64,000 bases of DNA from Cordia subcordata (Eukaryota > Streptophyta > Magnoliopsida > Boraginales > Cordiaceae), in assembly GCA_028554755.1 (NCBI GenBank), contig JAPTOF010000006.1, positions 13,949,001-14,013,000 on the forward strand. The letters run 5' to 3'. The notes under the pieces were generated by a model that was not told the origin of the DNA, did not search any database, and was given only the letters and a program-made list of their open reading frames with translations. Shown in pieces: positions 23,759 through 35,574 of the stretch (its first letter is position 1; every line of letters begins with the position of its first letter). A program made the position numbers and the translations under genes.

Positions 23759-26700
23759 ATGGACTATGATGTAGCGGAACAAAACGTCGCCGTTTATGGC
23801 GACGATGATCATCATCACCATCAGTATGAGGAGGAAGATTATCAGCACGAGGATTATTCGGAACCGCAACAGCATCAACAACAACAACACCATCACGGTG
23901 GTGGTGGTGGAGGAGGAGGAGGAGAGTACAATAGCGTAGATGATGATAGTGCACGCCATGACTTGAAGCATTCAATTGATGATTCTTCAGCAGGGTTAGT
24001 TTAGATTTGGTTTTAGTTTTAGATTAAATTTGTTTGTAGTTAGTTTGCTCAAATTGGGGGCCTTTTTTTTAAAACGTAGTTAGGGTTTGGCTTGTAGAAT
24101 GATTAATTCAATTTTAGCATTGGCTTGTAGAATTATTAATTCAATTTTAGCATTTTCTTGAGGGGGAGAGGAGTCGTGTTGTTGTTGTCGTGTTGTTGTT
24201 GTCGTTGTTGTTGATTTTTCGATATGAAAAAAGAAAAGCCCCTATTGTATATGACAAAGAAATGCTCCTACGAGGATGCGCAACACCAGGGTTAATTGTG
24301 GGTTTTTCTTGTGTGGTAGAAAACTTTTCGTTGGCGGCATTGCTTGGGAGACATCTGAAGGTATATACTACTTTCCTAGTCCTGCATTTTCTTTATATTA
24401 CTCTGTTGATATGAGAATGCACTCAAATTGATCTAATTTTAGGCCTGTTCAGCTCTATTTGCTTGTATTATTAAAGATCTAGCAAGTATGTGTGTGGGCG
24501 GTGGGCCACAGTGCTGTTTTGGCATGAGAAATTTTACCAAGTAGATGGACTTTTATGAGTTCTTTTGTTGGAATAAGTGCAATTTCAGCCTTGCTTGCTT
24601 GAACTTCGGAAACTGTTTACATGTATTATACATCTTACTTAGGTATATATGGAGAGAGCAGAGATCTTGATTTCATTGTTTTAGGATACTCAAATGGATG
24701 AGAAATTTAAGTTTTTAAACTTCTAAACAAAATAAAAATTACATAAATTTAGGTTTCTATAGGAAAGAGTACTTTGTCGGTTGGGTAATATTGGTAATCA
24801 GAAAGATATAATGAGTGTATGCATTGCCAGCAGTGGCTTTCTGAAACCATTTACATTTGTCGTACTTCTTAAGTGTACTCTTTTTCTTCTTCTTTTTTTT
24901 TTTTTTTTTTTTGGGGGGGGGGGGGGGGATGTCATGTGTATTTGGGTAGCACGTTTATTGATTTGGTTTCTTTAAGATACTCAAGTGGCAATATAATTTA
25001 AGTTTCTATAGGAAAGTACACCTGAGTTGGATGATAGTATACATTGGAAAAAATTTGATGAGTGTATGCATGTGTTGCACCAGTTTTCATAAACCTTTGA
25101 CTGTATCTCATTCTTAGTTGTGTCTAGAACTTGATTTTATATTTTTCTTATTTGTCATAATTACCTTTTGCATTTGTGGTTGCATTAAAGATGAAGATGA
25201 GGGAAAAAAGGAAACTTGGTTATCTTTCTTCTATTGCTTTGGCAATTTTTTTTGTTTAATTTTTTGTGACTTTGCTGGTTTGGTTTTTGTTAGTAATTGT
25301 CTTGTTTTAATTGTCTCAGATAGGGGTGTTCTGTTGGTCTTAATTTGGTTACTAAAATGTTATGAGGTTCTTGGATGAGAGGAAGAACTTGATAAGTTAT
25401 CACAAAATTGATGGATTTAGGCCGAATATTTGTATTATGTGCCCTTTTATTCATTGGTTACTCACTTCAAGTTTTGCATATTCAAACACATGCTTATGCA
25501 GAAGATACATGTACCCCTGCTTTGGTTTTACATACTTGGGAATGATTGGCTATTAGTTTCTAACCAAAATTTAGAACCTTGGTGGAGTCATCTTTTCTTT
25601 TCTCCATATTCTTCATTTCCTTTTGCAAAATGAAAATTGTTAGTTGAAATATGAGAAATTTCAGAGGATTTTGATTCATAACTTGGTACAAGTTGCAAAA
25701 CTTTTTACAGCTGTCATGATTATTGGTTTTCTTTTCCAGACTTTGTTTAGCACTTGTGATTCTTATTATGGAGTACAATATGTAATTTAAAACTTTCACC
25801 CCTCTATATATTTGGTTAATAAGGAATATATGATTATCATTATACAGAACTATAGACCATTCTAGAACTCTGTAAAGTGTTACTAGTGAATTGCATTTTT
25901 TAGCATGAGGATTGATTGCAAGTCTGGTTTGGATGTCTTTCCCTCTATGTTACCAAAGAAGTAATTAAACTCATTTGTATTTATGAGACACATTGTTGAC
26001 CTACTCGTGCAAAGCGAAGCTGCTGATGCTATAGTATGTCTTGTGGATAAGTCTTTATTTGTACCAGTCCTTTTCTCCCTAAGTTACTTGACACTGGGCT
26101 TTTCTTAATGTTTGGTTATAACTTATAAAGAATCGTGTGAATGATGATTAGGGGAATCGGCAATCTCTAATTGAAGAGATGCATCTCCATGTTGGTTGAA
26201 ATTATTCTTCTATTGTTTTAGGTTCATATATGATAGGTTATCTTCCATTTTGTTTTCTTTTTGCCCTTCTTTCTTGATATCTGTGTCATGCCTCATTGCG
26301 TGATTGTTTTGCTTTCCAGAATCATTCACCAGGTACTTCAGCAAGTATGGAGAAATTACAGATTCGGTAATCATGATGGATAAAATATCTGGAAGACCTC
26401 GGGGATTTGGGTTTGTCACATTCGCGGACCCAGAAGTTGCTAACAAGGTTCTACAGGAAGACCATGTCATAGATGGCAGAGCGGTAGGATTTCTCTCTTG
26501 ATTTATTATCAACACATAACATTCAACCCTTTAGCAATTTGTGCTTTAGTACTTCTTTGAGATGGTAAGCCTTGAATGATTATACCTATGTATCTCAGGT
26601 CGAAGTGAAGAGAACTGTTCCTAGGGAGGACATGCAGACCAAAGGAGTCTCAAGAACAAAGAAAATCTTTGTTGGTGGTCTCCCGTTATCCTTAACCGAA

Positions 26701-27613
26701 GGTGATGCTTGCTGTCCCCCTCTGATTTTTCCTGATATGGCACATCGCAATTTGCAGGATCTCAATTGTCTGATCTGTATTACAGATGACCTGAAGGAAT
26801 ACTTCTCCTCATATGGTAATATCATAGAGCATCAGATAATGCTTGATCATAAGACTGGTCGGTCCCGTGGCTTTGGCTTTGTGACGTTTGAACATGAAGA
26901 TGCTGTTGAAAGGATATTTTCTGATGGCAGAATGCATGAACTTGGTGGGAAAAAAGTGAGTTGGAGATAATTAATTATTGTTTTGTGTTCTATGGTGGTT
27001 TCGAGAAAGCTAAATGAGATTCATTTAATATGTTATTTTTCAGGTTGAGATAAAGAAAGCTGAGCCAAAACGAGCTGGTTTTGATCATGGAAATGAAAGC
27101 AGGATGCGCCGTGGCAGCAGTAGCTCAAAGTCATATGGTGGTTTTGGTGGTGATGCCTTAGAATTTGGAGGTGGGTATGGTGGAAAAATGGGTAGAGGAT
27201 ATGGTGGTGGATACAGCGGATACAGTGGCTACAGTGGTTACGGAAACTATGCAGGAAACTATGGTGGAGGTGCTGCAGGGTTTTATGGTGGATATGGTGG
27301 GTATGGGTATGGATTTGGGTTTGGAGGTCCCATGTACAGTGGTGCTGGATACGGAGGTGGCAGTTATGGAGCCTCAGCTGGTTATGGTTTTGGGGGTGGG
27401 TATGGTGGCGGGAAGGCATATGGTGGTGGGGGGTATGATGGCGGTAAGGGCTATGGAGGAGGCGGAAGTGCCACTGGTTATGGTGGTGGTAAAGGGTATG
27501 GTGGTGCCAGTGGTGGCAGCAGCAGTCTTGGCAATACTGGTGGTCTTGGTGGAGGTAAAGGATACGGTAATGGTGGTACTGCACCTGGAAGATTCCACCC
27601 ATACCGGAAGTGA
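23759..27613 (+). CDS. Two-RRM glycine-rich hnRNP-like RNA-binding protein
   Basis: An hnRNP A/B-type RNA-binding protein of 427 residues, likely nuclear and acting in mRNA processing. Exons: 23759-23994, 24320-24360, 26320-26483, 26599-26701, 26786-26955, 27044-27613. The sum is 1284 nt, in frame. Residues 1-78 are low complexity, rich in His, Gln, Glu and Gly. RRM1 has RNP2 KLFVGG (80-85) and RNP1 RGFGFVTF (120-127). RRM2 has KIFVGG (169-174) and RNP1 RGFGFVTF (209-216). The C-terminus (about 265-427) is a Gly/Tyr-rich prion-like tail ending GRFHPYRK. RRM1 is split by a 1.96-kb intron after helix 1. The 84-nt intron 4 has no stop in frame and could be retained as a 28-residue insertion. Neighbour downstream on the same strand, after transposons, is the GLYR2-like gene. 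Confidence 0.93.
24880..24929. repeat. Poly-T/poly-G tract in hnRNP intron 2
   Basis: A long T run passes directly into a G run (about 24890-24928). Such junctions are prone to length errors in sequencing. Confidence 0.8.
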
Positions 27614-28319
27614 GACTGCGGAAGAAAGTCAAGGTATTTGGAATTTTGATAATTTAAGGCCAAACTAGTTAGGACGATGACTTCAGTTTGGAAGTTTTAG
27701 GTGTCGTTCTTTTGTGAGTTGCTGCAGTTACGATTGTCATTTAGCCAAGGACCTTTTAAATAGTTGTATTGTTAGAGCAATTAAGTGGTGCTCGATTATT
27801 CTGATTCCGAGTAATATGAATGTGCCATGTACTTCCAATTTATTACAGTGTTGATCTAACCATTTCTCTGAATGAAAGCAAAAACAGAAGGATAATTTGT
27901 AGAAATTGCAGTCTCAGTCTGGCCTTTTGGCTCTATATTACTAGTATCAACTTCTCGACTTGGGGTCCCTTTTTATCGGACTTGGATCCTCTCGTGTTAT
28001 CGTAATTTGTGAAAAAGGTAGAATGATGTTGAATTATCGAGGCAGTTATGTTGAATTGATCTGGATTATTTGACATGGTTGAATTTCTTGCAATACCATT
28101 ATGATGATAAAGAAGATTTTAGTACTTTTTTTCCATTGTGTTATCATTTTGCATGGCCCTGAATTTCAAGTTTTCTATTGTAATTGGTGGAAAACATTTG
28201 TACAATTTTGTTTCATTGTGGTGTTATGTAGCTTTTAAGAAGTTGACCAATTCACTGTTGATAAACGAACACCATATTTCCATAGCTGGCTGTGCGCCTC
28301 GGTAACTCCAATGTAAGAC
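27614..28319. other. 3' UTR and downstream flank of the hnRNP gene
   Basis: No ORF of interest. It contains the probable 3' UTR and poly(A) region and ends where the second MULE has inserted, about 0.7 kb after the stop codon. Confidence 0.5.
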
Positions 28320-28830
28320 AGCCATTAGGGATATTTTTTTTTAATTCAATTTTTAATATACTATGCCAAATTAACGCGATTTGCGTTAGGGTTTAAAAAA
28401 TAACCCAATCTAGTTCCCGAAACGCAAATCACGCACTCCAAGAACGAGGAACAATGTTAGCAACAGAAAAAATTCAAATTAGGAGCGCACGGCCGCTCTC
28501 CATAAATTCAGTCTCTAGGCCATTTTTTCCCATTTGGCCAATTGCAATCAAAAAAATTTCACCAACCCCTAGACGAAAGGTTTTAGATTTTCAGTCTCGT
28601 TGCAAAGGATAGAGCCTTTATCTTGTAAGCTATTTATTTTATGTTGTATTTTGCAATTATATTTAACGTTTTAAGTTATATAATTTGTTTTTAGTTTGTG
28701 TAATTTTTGTTTTGGTAGTTTAACATAATTTAATTTTAAATCATGATTTGATTTGTTAATTTGTATTTTAATTGTTGTTAGTTTAGGGAATGAATAATTT
28801 AAGAAGTTAGTTATTTAATAAATTAGAAAT

Positions 28831-28891
28831 TTAAATTTTTTAGATTAAAGTAAAGTTAGTCAATTGTAGAAAATTAGAATTATAGCTTAGG

Positions 28892-28989
<98 letters not shown>

Positions 28990-29050
28990 TTATTGTTATT
29001 GTTATTGTTAAATTTTTTAGATTAAAGTAAAGTTAGTCAATTGTAGGAAA
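28831..29050. repeat. Direct duplication of about 42 bp flanking the microsatellite
   Basis: A block starting TTAAATTTTTTAGATTAAAG and running through GTTAGTCAATTGTAG occurs at 28831-28870 and again at 29008-29046, on either side of the TTA tract inside the deleted MULE. Confidence 0.8.
28896..29007. repeat. (TTA)n microsatellite
   Basis: About 30 tandem TTA units followed by TTG-type variants. It sits at the position equivalent to the ATA tract of the MULE at 2444-9465 (reverse orientation). Confidence 0.95.
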
Positions 29051-29844
29051 TTTTGGACGTTTGGTGACCTTGAACCTGCTTGTAGTGTAAAATTCAGTCC
29101 TAGCAGTGCGAAACTCTACTAGTTCCTCCTCATCTACCTTCGGCTCTGCATCGACATTCAGTCTTTCTACATCGTTCTTAATTTGGTAGTTCAAACTTGT
29201 TTCTGAGATTACATCTTCTTGATCGTTCAATTTACCATCATCGTTTTCTTCATTTGCCTCTAACAAAACAATATCTATTGCGACATCACATCTCTCTTCC
29301 ATGCCACTGCCCTGATGAGAGGATCCTCCGACTTCAAAAGTGAACTGTGGTTGCGAGGAAAGGAAAAAAGTGGCAAACTCTGCCATTGTTGTTCCAATAT
29401 TGATATGTTCATCTTCTTCATACGATGGTGCTGCATTTAGGTCCAGCATGTTGGACTGGTACGGGACGTCGGCCATTTGTTGCGACACATACACGTCGTC
29501 ACACTAAACATCATTATTACGTGCGTGACATAACGGTTCCAGTCACAGCAAGCTGTGCCATACATCTCCCGCAAATCTTCATCATCAATTATTGTACTTG
29601 GATAATAATAAATCTGCTGCAATGTAGCATCCCATCTAAGGTCACGATACCATATGTTAACCCTATCAATGGTTGGACGCAACCCTAGTTTTCTAATTAC
29701 ACAAGAAACAAATTGATCGTAAGTTGCATCGGGTAGAATTTTAATTTTGCGTGGTATATTTGGACTTCTATAATCAAGACCGTAATTGGTTATTATTTTG
29801 TGATCTCCGTAGTATAAAAGAACAGTAACCTCAGTTGAATTTGT
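29033..29844 (-). pseudogene. Truncated mudrA-like transposase N-terminal region
   Basis: Minus-strand sequence homologous to the first about 270 codons of the transposase pseudogene at 2978 (shared RPTIDRVN, WDATLQQIYYYPS, LNAAPSYE). The start codon position has ACA instead of ATG (29842-29844), a frameshift lies near 29490, and the coding sequence ends abruptly after TKRP where the internal deletion begins. It cannot encode a transposase. Confidence 0.85.
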
Positions 29845-30426
29845 TCTTTTAGGTGCTTTGGTAGAAAGTTATAATGACAAGTTGAATGAATTTGGTAGAA
29901 AGTTATAATGACAATTTGAATGAATTCTTAGTTGAAACGCTGTAGGATGGGTAACGGATTAAATAAGCTAGTGGAATAAGGAGTTGGGGTTTATATAGGT
30001 AAAAAACACATTCTGGGAGTGAGATTTCTGAAATTTTTCATGACATGAAGTGATTAGAGTATGATTGATGGCAGGGAATATATTCCAATTACTGCAAATG
30101 CACTCCCAGAATGCGTTACTAAGAATAAATTCCCTGCACCCTAATCAAATCAAATCTGGAATCAAATCTGCTAGGGTTGCAGGGAAAAGCCAGAAAATGA
30201 GTTTTAGAAGTACAGAACGCGTGCTGGGAATGCGAGATTCACTCCCGAAATGCTGCCGCACTCCTGGAGCGCGTTCCACATTCCTAATGTGTGTTGCGCA
30301 TTCTCGGAGTGCATATTTCGCATTTTGGGAACTAAATTGGGTTATTTTTAAAATCCTAACACGAATTGAGTTAGTTTTGCATGGTATTTTAAAAATTGAG
30401 TGAAAAAAAAAAATCCCAGCCATGAG

Positions 30427-31514
30427 CCCATGACTTAGCTGTCCGTGTCATGCTATCATTTCATTATCACAGAAACATTGATAAAGTGTACATAAAACCA
30501 TAAAATTCACAAAAAGAATTTTTTGTCAAATCAAATCATCTATAAACTAGTGGTTTTTGAAGTGGTTCAACATGCATGGTTTTATTTTTTAAAAATTGAT
30601 ATAGTCAATTTGGTTTTTTGGTTTTTGAAGTACAAATCACGTTCGGTTTGGTTTTTCGATTTTTGAAGTAAAATTTGCGATTCAATTTGCTACATTATTT
30701 ATATACACATAAAACACATATATTGTACATTAAAGTGGGCACATGCATACTTGATCAATGGCACATATAAAATACATTTGATTGTAACTATTTTATCTCA
30801 ATTTGAAAATCAATAACAAGAGTTGTGTCCTTGTTTAGAAGTGTACCACTCTAAATTAATCTTGCATGCTAAATCTCGTATGAATTATCAAAATCCTTTT
30901 GCAATTTTTTTGAACCATACGCATCAAAAGGTGCATGTACGGTTTATATTCATGACAACCACTACTCACAAGATGAATTCATATAATCTGTGACAAATGT
31001 TGTGATTTGCATTGTTTCTTTTAAGTTATAAAATGTAAAGAATCCATGCATCTAAAAATTTGGTGTGTGAAGGTTGGCTATGTTACGTAATTAGATATAT
31101 GGCAATCAAATTTTAAAATCATTCAAAGTCACCAAAATCATCCAAAACCCAAAATAATCAAAATCATCAGTCAGTTACTATTTTGAGCAATTTTGATTTC
31201 ACAAAATTATAAACTCCTTAAAACGGTTCGGTCATAGATTAGTATGAAAACTGCCATAAACAGCTTATGTACACCCCGGTTAAAAATCCTCAAACATGCC
31301 AAAACATTGATAGGGTTTAAGAATTTGGTGACCCATCAAACAAGCTCGGGGATTGACCTGTTTAAATACTTCTATTTTATAAAATATATACAATGAGTAA
31401 CATGATCTATTATATGTGGTGATTCGAGAGCTTGAGAAAATGATTAGTTTGTTATTATTTTTAGAAAGGAAAGAGAAAACCAGCCGGCCAACAACCTCAT
31501 TGACACTTCTAAAT
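30427..31514. other. AT-rich intergenic DNA
   Basis: No gene. The stretch at 30590-30670 has repeated GGTTTTTGAAGT and CGGTTTGG-type motifs like those of hAT-related elements, but no ends could be defined. Confidence 0.4.
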
Positions 31515-31522
31515 AAAGTAAC

Positions 31523-32016
31523 TAGGGATGTAAATAGTTTGGTTTATTTTGATTTTGACCATATTTCAAGCCAAATCAAGACTAATTTGTTTTTATTTGA
31601 AACGAATCAACTAATTTTTTTATCATATATATAACTAAACCAAAACAAGTATCTAAGTTGGTTTGATTTTTTATTTTCCAAAAAAATAAATCAATAAATA
31701 ACTCAAATTTCATAGAATTTATTTAATATAATAGGATTTTACTATTAAAATGAAGCATAAATGTAATTATAACTTGGTAGCGCTTGAGAATATCACCTTA
31801 AGGTCTCTTTTTTAATATTTTTATATATGAAGAAATATTTATATGTATCGAACTTCCATTCCGTAAATTGGAACAAACAATGGGGCCATTAGTGGATGAA
31901 AACCAAATCAAATAGTTAAATTAACCAAGAAAAAAATCCAAGAATACTTTCCTTAAAACAAAAGCCCAAACATTAGGTTGGTCTTGTCGATTTTTAACCA
32001 ATCCGTAAACACCCCT
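31523..32016. mobile_element. hAT-like MITE, 494 bp
   Basis: The ends are TAGGGATGTAAATAG on the left and, in reverse complement, AGGGGTGTTTACGGATTGG on the right. Flanks AAAGTAAC (31515-31522) and AATATAAC (32017-32024) agree at six of eight positions, as expected for an old 8-bp hAT duplication. There is no ORF of interest. Confidence 0.65.
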
Positions 32017-32210
32017 AATATAACTTTACACGAATGCTTTGGCAAAAATGTTAAATTCTACTTAGGTCTGTCAGCCAGACCCAATACGTTGACCTTTTCA
32101 AGGCCTCCTGAGATGGGCTTTGCCCAGTTCATATTTTCCTTCTCCAGTCCAGTGGGCTTTAGTGTTTGGCGCACTTTGTTCTGTTTCCATTTTGTTAATA
32201 CTAGTAAATT

Positions 32211-33594
32211 AACGTCATGCAAGGCACGGTTACATTACCCAATACTATTGTAATACAAAATTTAAATTATATAATAAATAGTTACTAAGAAATTCAGTAA
32301 TCTTGCAAGAAGTCAAATAAGTTATACTTATATTTACACATTTTTTTTGTGAAAATTGAAACCAAGAAAGGTGTTAATTTTATGTCTTTTGCTGTTTTGA
32401 CAAATTTGAGATAAGATTGATTACAAAGTGGGAAAAAAATGTAGAATATAATAAAAGGGAGTTGGGTGAAAATGAGGGTGGACATATATGCTTTTCTTTT
32501 TTTTTTTGGATTTTACTTGATCAAATCGAATTAGAATTTTATATGTAAAATTTATATCGAAATGAAATTGAAAAGTTAATTTTTTATTTTTTATTCCCAT
32601 AAGTAATTTAATATAATTTGAGATGATTTTACAATTATTTAAACTCAAATATTGTAATTTAAATGAACTTAAACTTTTTATATTTAATTTTCTTCGACTT
32701 TTCATATCTTTTTATATTTATTCCCAATTAGCACAATGGGATTTAACAAAAAAATAAAAACACACAAGGAAAAAGATAATAAAAAACTCAAAAAGCAAAA
32801 ACCTGGGTATTTAAATTATGATTGAGTTTTATAATTTTTATTACCTAATTCGATAGTTTAATTTTGTTTTTGAAGTTCAAAATTCTAAACCAGAAAATTC
32901 AAAAGCACGGATCAATTTTCGCTCTTATGTGAAAGCTAAAATCTATTTTTAAATTTAGCTTAAATTAGCACAATACAAATTTACCTATGTATTCTTTTAA
33001 TATAGTCTAAATTATTAAACTTAATACCCAAATGTCCAAAAAAAGTCAAGTTTTGCGATTTTAAATGTTTAACTTAATAGTTTTTTTGCTCTAAAAATCA
33101 AATATTTGAACTTAAAAATTCAACCAAATTCTCATGTCTAGCCCCGATTGAGTGGTTTTCTTTATAGTTTTTTTAAATTGGATTGTGAAAAAATAAAAAA
33201 TCCAAAAGCAAAAAGGTGTGATTAGTAGAAATAAAAAAGAGAGTCCACATTATTTTAATTGAGAAAGAAAGGCAAAAAAAGATAAAATTTCAAACCATTA
33301 TTTACCCTAGATAAAAGTTAAAATACGTGATTAAGGAAAAAAAAGTAAGAAAAGAAAGAAGAAATTTTTTTGATAGGGAAGGAAAGAAGAAAAGAGTAAA
33401 TATAAAATTATTATTGTTTCATGATAAATATAAAAATTACAAACTTGCTATTACAAATATTATACAAATTTTCATTGATAATTATGCATTTTTTATTTAT
33501 TACAATATTGCCACTTTTTTTGTACAATTCATTCATGGAGAAGATCCATAAATAAATAGTGCTAAAAAAGTGAGTCTTTTTATATATTTAGAGA
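32211..33594 (-). mobile_element. Candidate Helitron on the minus strand
   Basis: On the - strand a degenerate hairpin (CCGTGCCTTGCATGACG) is followed by TTAATTTACTAG and T, the form of a Helitron 3' end (CTAG at 32211-32214). About 1.4 kb away, the - strand reads TCTCTAAATATATAAAAAGA (near 33575-33594), which resembles a plant Helitron 5' end, though the base before TC is T rather than A. It has no coding capacity, and the pairing of the two ends is inferred. Confidence 0.35.
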
Positions 33595-34039
33595 AGTAAA
33601 GATGAATAAATGATATTTTTGCCCTAGTAGAGAAAAACACAAATAAATAGTACTCCTAAAACCCATTCTTTTTACTTTAGTAGATAATTCCACTCTCTAA
33701 CCAAATAAACAGAAAAGAAAAACCAAGGAGAAAAAAACGAAGAAATTAATATACACGTTAAAATTATGTTTATTTGACGAGTTGTGCATTTGTAAGGATG
33801 ACGTTAACTACGAAATCTTTTTTATTAATAAAAAAAATTATAACAGAAAATTTATGGTCTCGGAATTCTTTAAAAGTGTTCACTTTAATTTAGATTCTTT
33901 CCCATAAAAAAAATTATCGTTTCAAACATGAATTAAATAAATAATTAAATTTAATTTAATAGAAAAGTTAAAACTCTTTTAACCTTTTTCTTAAAATTAA
34001 AAATTTAAACTTCTTAAAAAGCTTATATATCTATATATA

Positions 34040-34088
<49 letters not shown>

Positions 34089-34143
34089 ATGTCTATGTAT
34101 ATACACTTCTATAAAAGTTAATCCAAATAAGTACTTGTATTAA
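33595..34143. other. AT-rich intergenic DNA with TA repeat
   Basis: No gene. A TA dinucleotide run lies at about 34045-34080. Confidence 0.6.
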
Positions 34144-34651
34144 GAGGGTGTCTGATTTGGCTTTTAAGCTGGTCAATCTTGCTTAAAGTTTAATTTAAGC
34201 TAATAGATGTATTTGTTTTAATAAAAAGTACTTTTTAAAATGGCTTTAAGTAGAAAATAAAAAAATTTTCGCCATAACTTATGTTTTTTATGATTTTAAG
34301 TAATTTGGGCAAAAGTAAGCTTGACTAAATTATTTACTATCTTATTTTTACGTTCTTTTTCTCTTTATTGAAATATCTACTCTTTTATCTTATAGTTACC
34401 TTTTTACCTTTATTACTATGCATTATTTAATAATTATTATATAGTTATATTATATAACATAAATTAAATTATCAAATTATAACATTTTGATAATATAGTT
34501 TTAAGAAATAAATAAATAACTATATTTATATTGTATTATAACTTAATTTTATATGCATGTCCTTGATAATTATTTAATCATATAAGTTGCTTTTCAACCC
34601 ACTTTAACCAACATGTAAATACTTATTTTTATAACTATAGATTTGATTTAA

Positions 34652-35328
34652 AGGGTTTAAGGTTTGGCTTCTTTTTTTCTTTTTTTTTTTTTTTCTGGTC
34701 AAACCTGTTTAAAACCTAATTTAAACTAATAGAAGTGTTTGTTTTAATAAAAAAAAAGTTCTTTTTTTAAGTGACTTGCCCATTTGGATTGACTTTTTTC
34801 AAAAGTGCTTTTTTAACAGTTTTTGTAGAACAACTTTATTTGACTTTTTTTTTCAAATTTTCAGTTTTTTTGTAAACCAAATCAAATAATTATTATAAAT
34901 TTAATGTAACTTTTTAAGAAAAAAAAGAAAGTACTTTTTTCTTAAAAAAAATAATCCAAACAGGCCCTTAAGTAGAAAATAAAAAACTCCCCAACACCAT
35001 ATTTTGCTTTTTATGTTTTAAACACTTTGAAAAAAGTAAATTTGACCAAACAATTTACTATCTTATCCTTATATTTTATTTTTATTACTTAAATATCTTT
35101 ACTCTTCTATCTTATACCCTTTTTAAGTTCTATTTTAATCTCCTTAATAGTTATTAACGATATAACTTACTTTTCATCCAATTTAATCAAACATGTATAA
35201 ATACTTATTTTTATAGCTAAAACTTTTATTTAAACCCGTAATTATTTAAAGTCGACAATAAAAAAACAAACGGCTTAAAACCAAAAGTGCTCTAAGTAAT
35301 TTTTTTATAAGCCAATCCAAATACCCTC
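34652..35328. mobile_element. Inner MITE of the same family, inserted in the outer copy
   Basis: Starts near AAGGGTTTAAGGTTTGGC and ends CCAATCCAAATACCCTC. Internal blocks match the outer copy in order: AATTTAARCTAATAGA, GTTTTAATAAAAA, TTACTATCTTAT, ATAAATACTTATTTTTATA. It is itself interrupted by a Tourist-like MITE at 34778-34967. Confidence 0.6.
34778..34967. mobile_element. Innermost Tourist-like MITE, 190 bp
   Basis: Ends GCCCATTTGGATTGACTTTT and, in reverse complement, GGGCCTGTTTGGATTATTTT. TTA follows at 34968-34970, and the left flank has the corresponding CTT. Removing it rejoins GTGACTT and AAGTAGAAAAT, matching the uninterrupted outer copy (GGCTTTAAGTAGAAAAT, near 34243-34259). 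It is the same family as 59475-59702. Confidence 0.7.
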
Positions 35329-35426
35329 TTGAACACATAATTATTTAAAATCAAAAAATTAAAAGAAACTACTTAAAACTAGAAGTACTCTAGATCATTT
35401 TTAAATAAGTCAATCCAAACGTCCTC

Positions 35427-35574
35427 TAATTCTTGTAATTTAATCGCAACTTATCTGAATGTAATGTGCTCATCGGATTCCCCCACAAACCGGTTGCAAT
35501 ATATTACTGCTCTCAAACGTACACAAAAAAGGGGGAAAAAAAAGAAAAAAGAAAAAAAAAGATGAGACTTGTAA
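35427..35574. other. Short spacer with A-rich tract
   Basis: Unique-looking AT-rich DNA between two MITEs, with an A/G-rich run at about 35525-35563. Confidence 0.5.

Larger units (their letters stand above)
28329..30417. mobile_element. Non-autonomous MULE, internal-deletion derivative, with 9-bp target duplication
   Basis: The inverted termini begin GGATATTTTT on the left and, in reverse complement, GGGATTTTTTT on the right, and continue with the same blocks as the MULE at 2444-9465 (AATAACCCAAT, AGTTCCC). AGCCATTAG (28320-28328) and AGCCATGAG (30418-30426) form a 9-bp target duplication with one mismatch, typical of MULEs. It is inverted relative to the first element and keeps both ends, the trinucleotide microsatellite and only the N-terminal part of the transposase gene. 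By alignment, the segment matching about 3783-8466 of the first copy is missing. Confidence 0.9.
34144..35426. mobile_element. Outer MITE of a three-level nest
   Basis: The left end is GAGGGTGTCTGATTTGG and the reverse complement of the right end is GAGGACGTTTGGATTG. TAA lies on both sides (34141-34143 and 35427-35429), a PIF/Harbinger-like duplication. Its body is interrupted at about 34651/35329 by a second copy of the same family. The split is seen because the segment at 35329-35426 continues the outer copy and parallels the end of the inner one. Confidence 0.65.

Noticed and set aside
27033..27632. Long antisense ORF (199 codons) opposite the glycine-rich exon
   Set aside because: Shadow of the GGT/GGA-rich codons of the hnRNP gene; His-rich low complexity with no domain.
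27165..27668. 167-codon ORF in another frame of the glycine-rich exon
   Set aside because: Composition artefact of the same repeat codons; the hnRNP frame is supported by RRMs and splicing.
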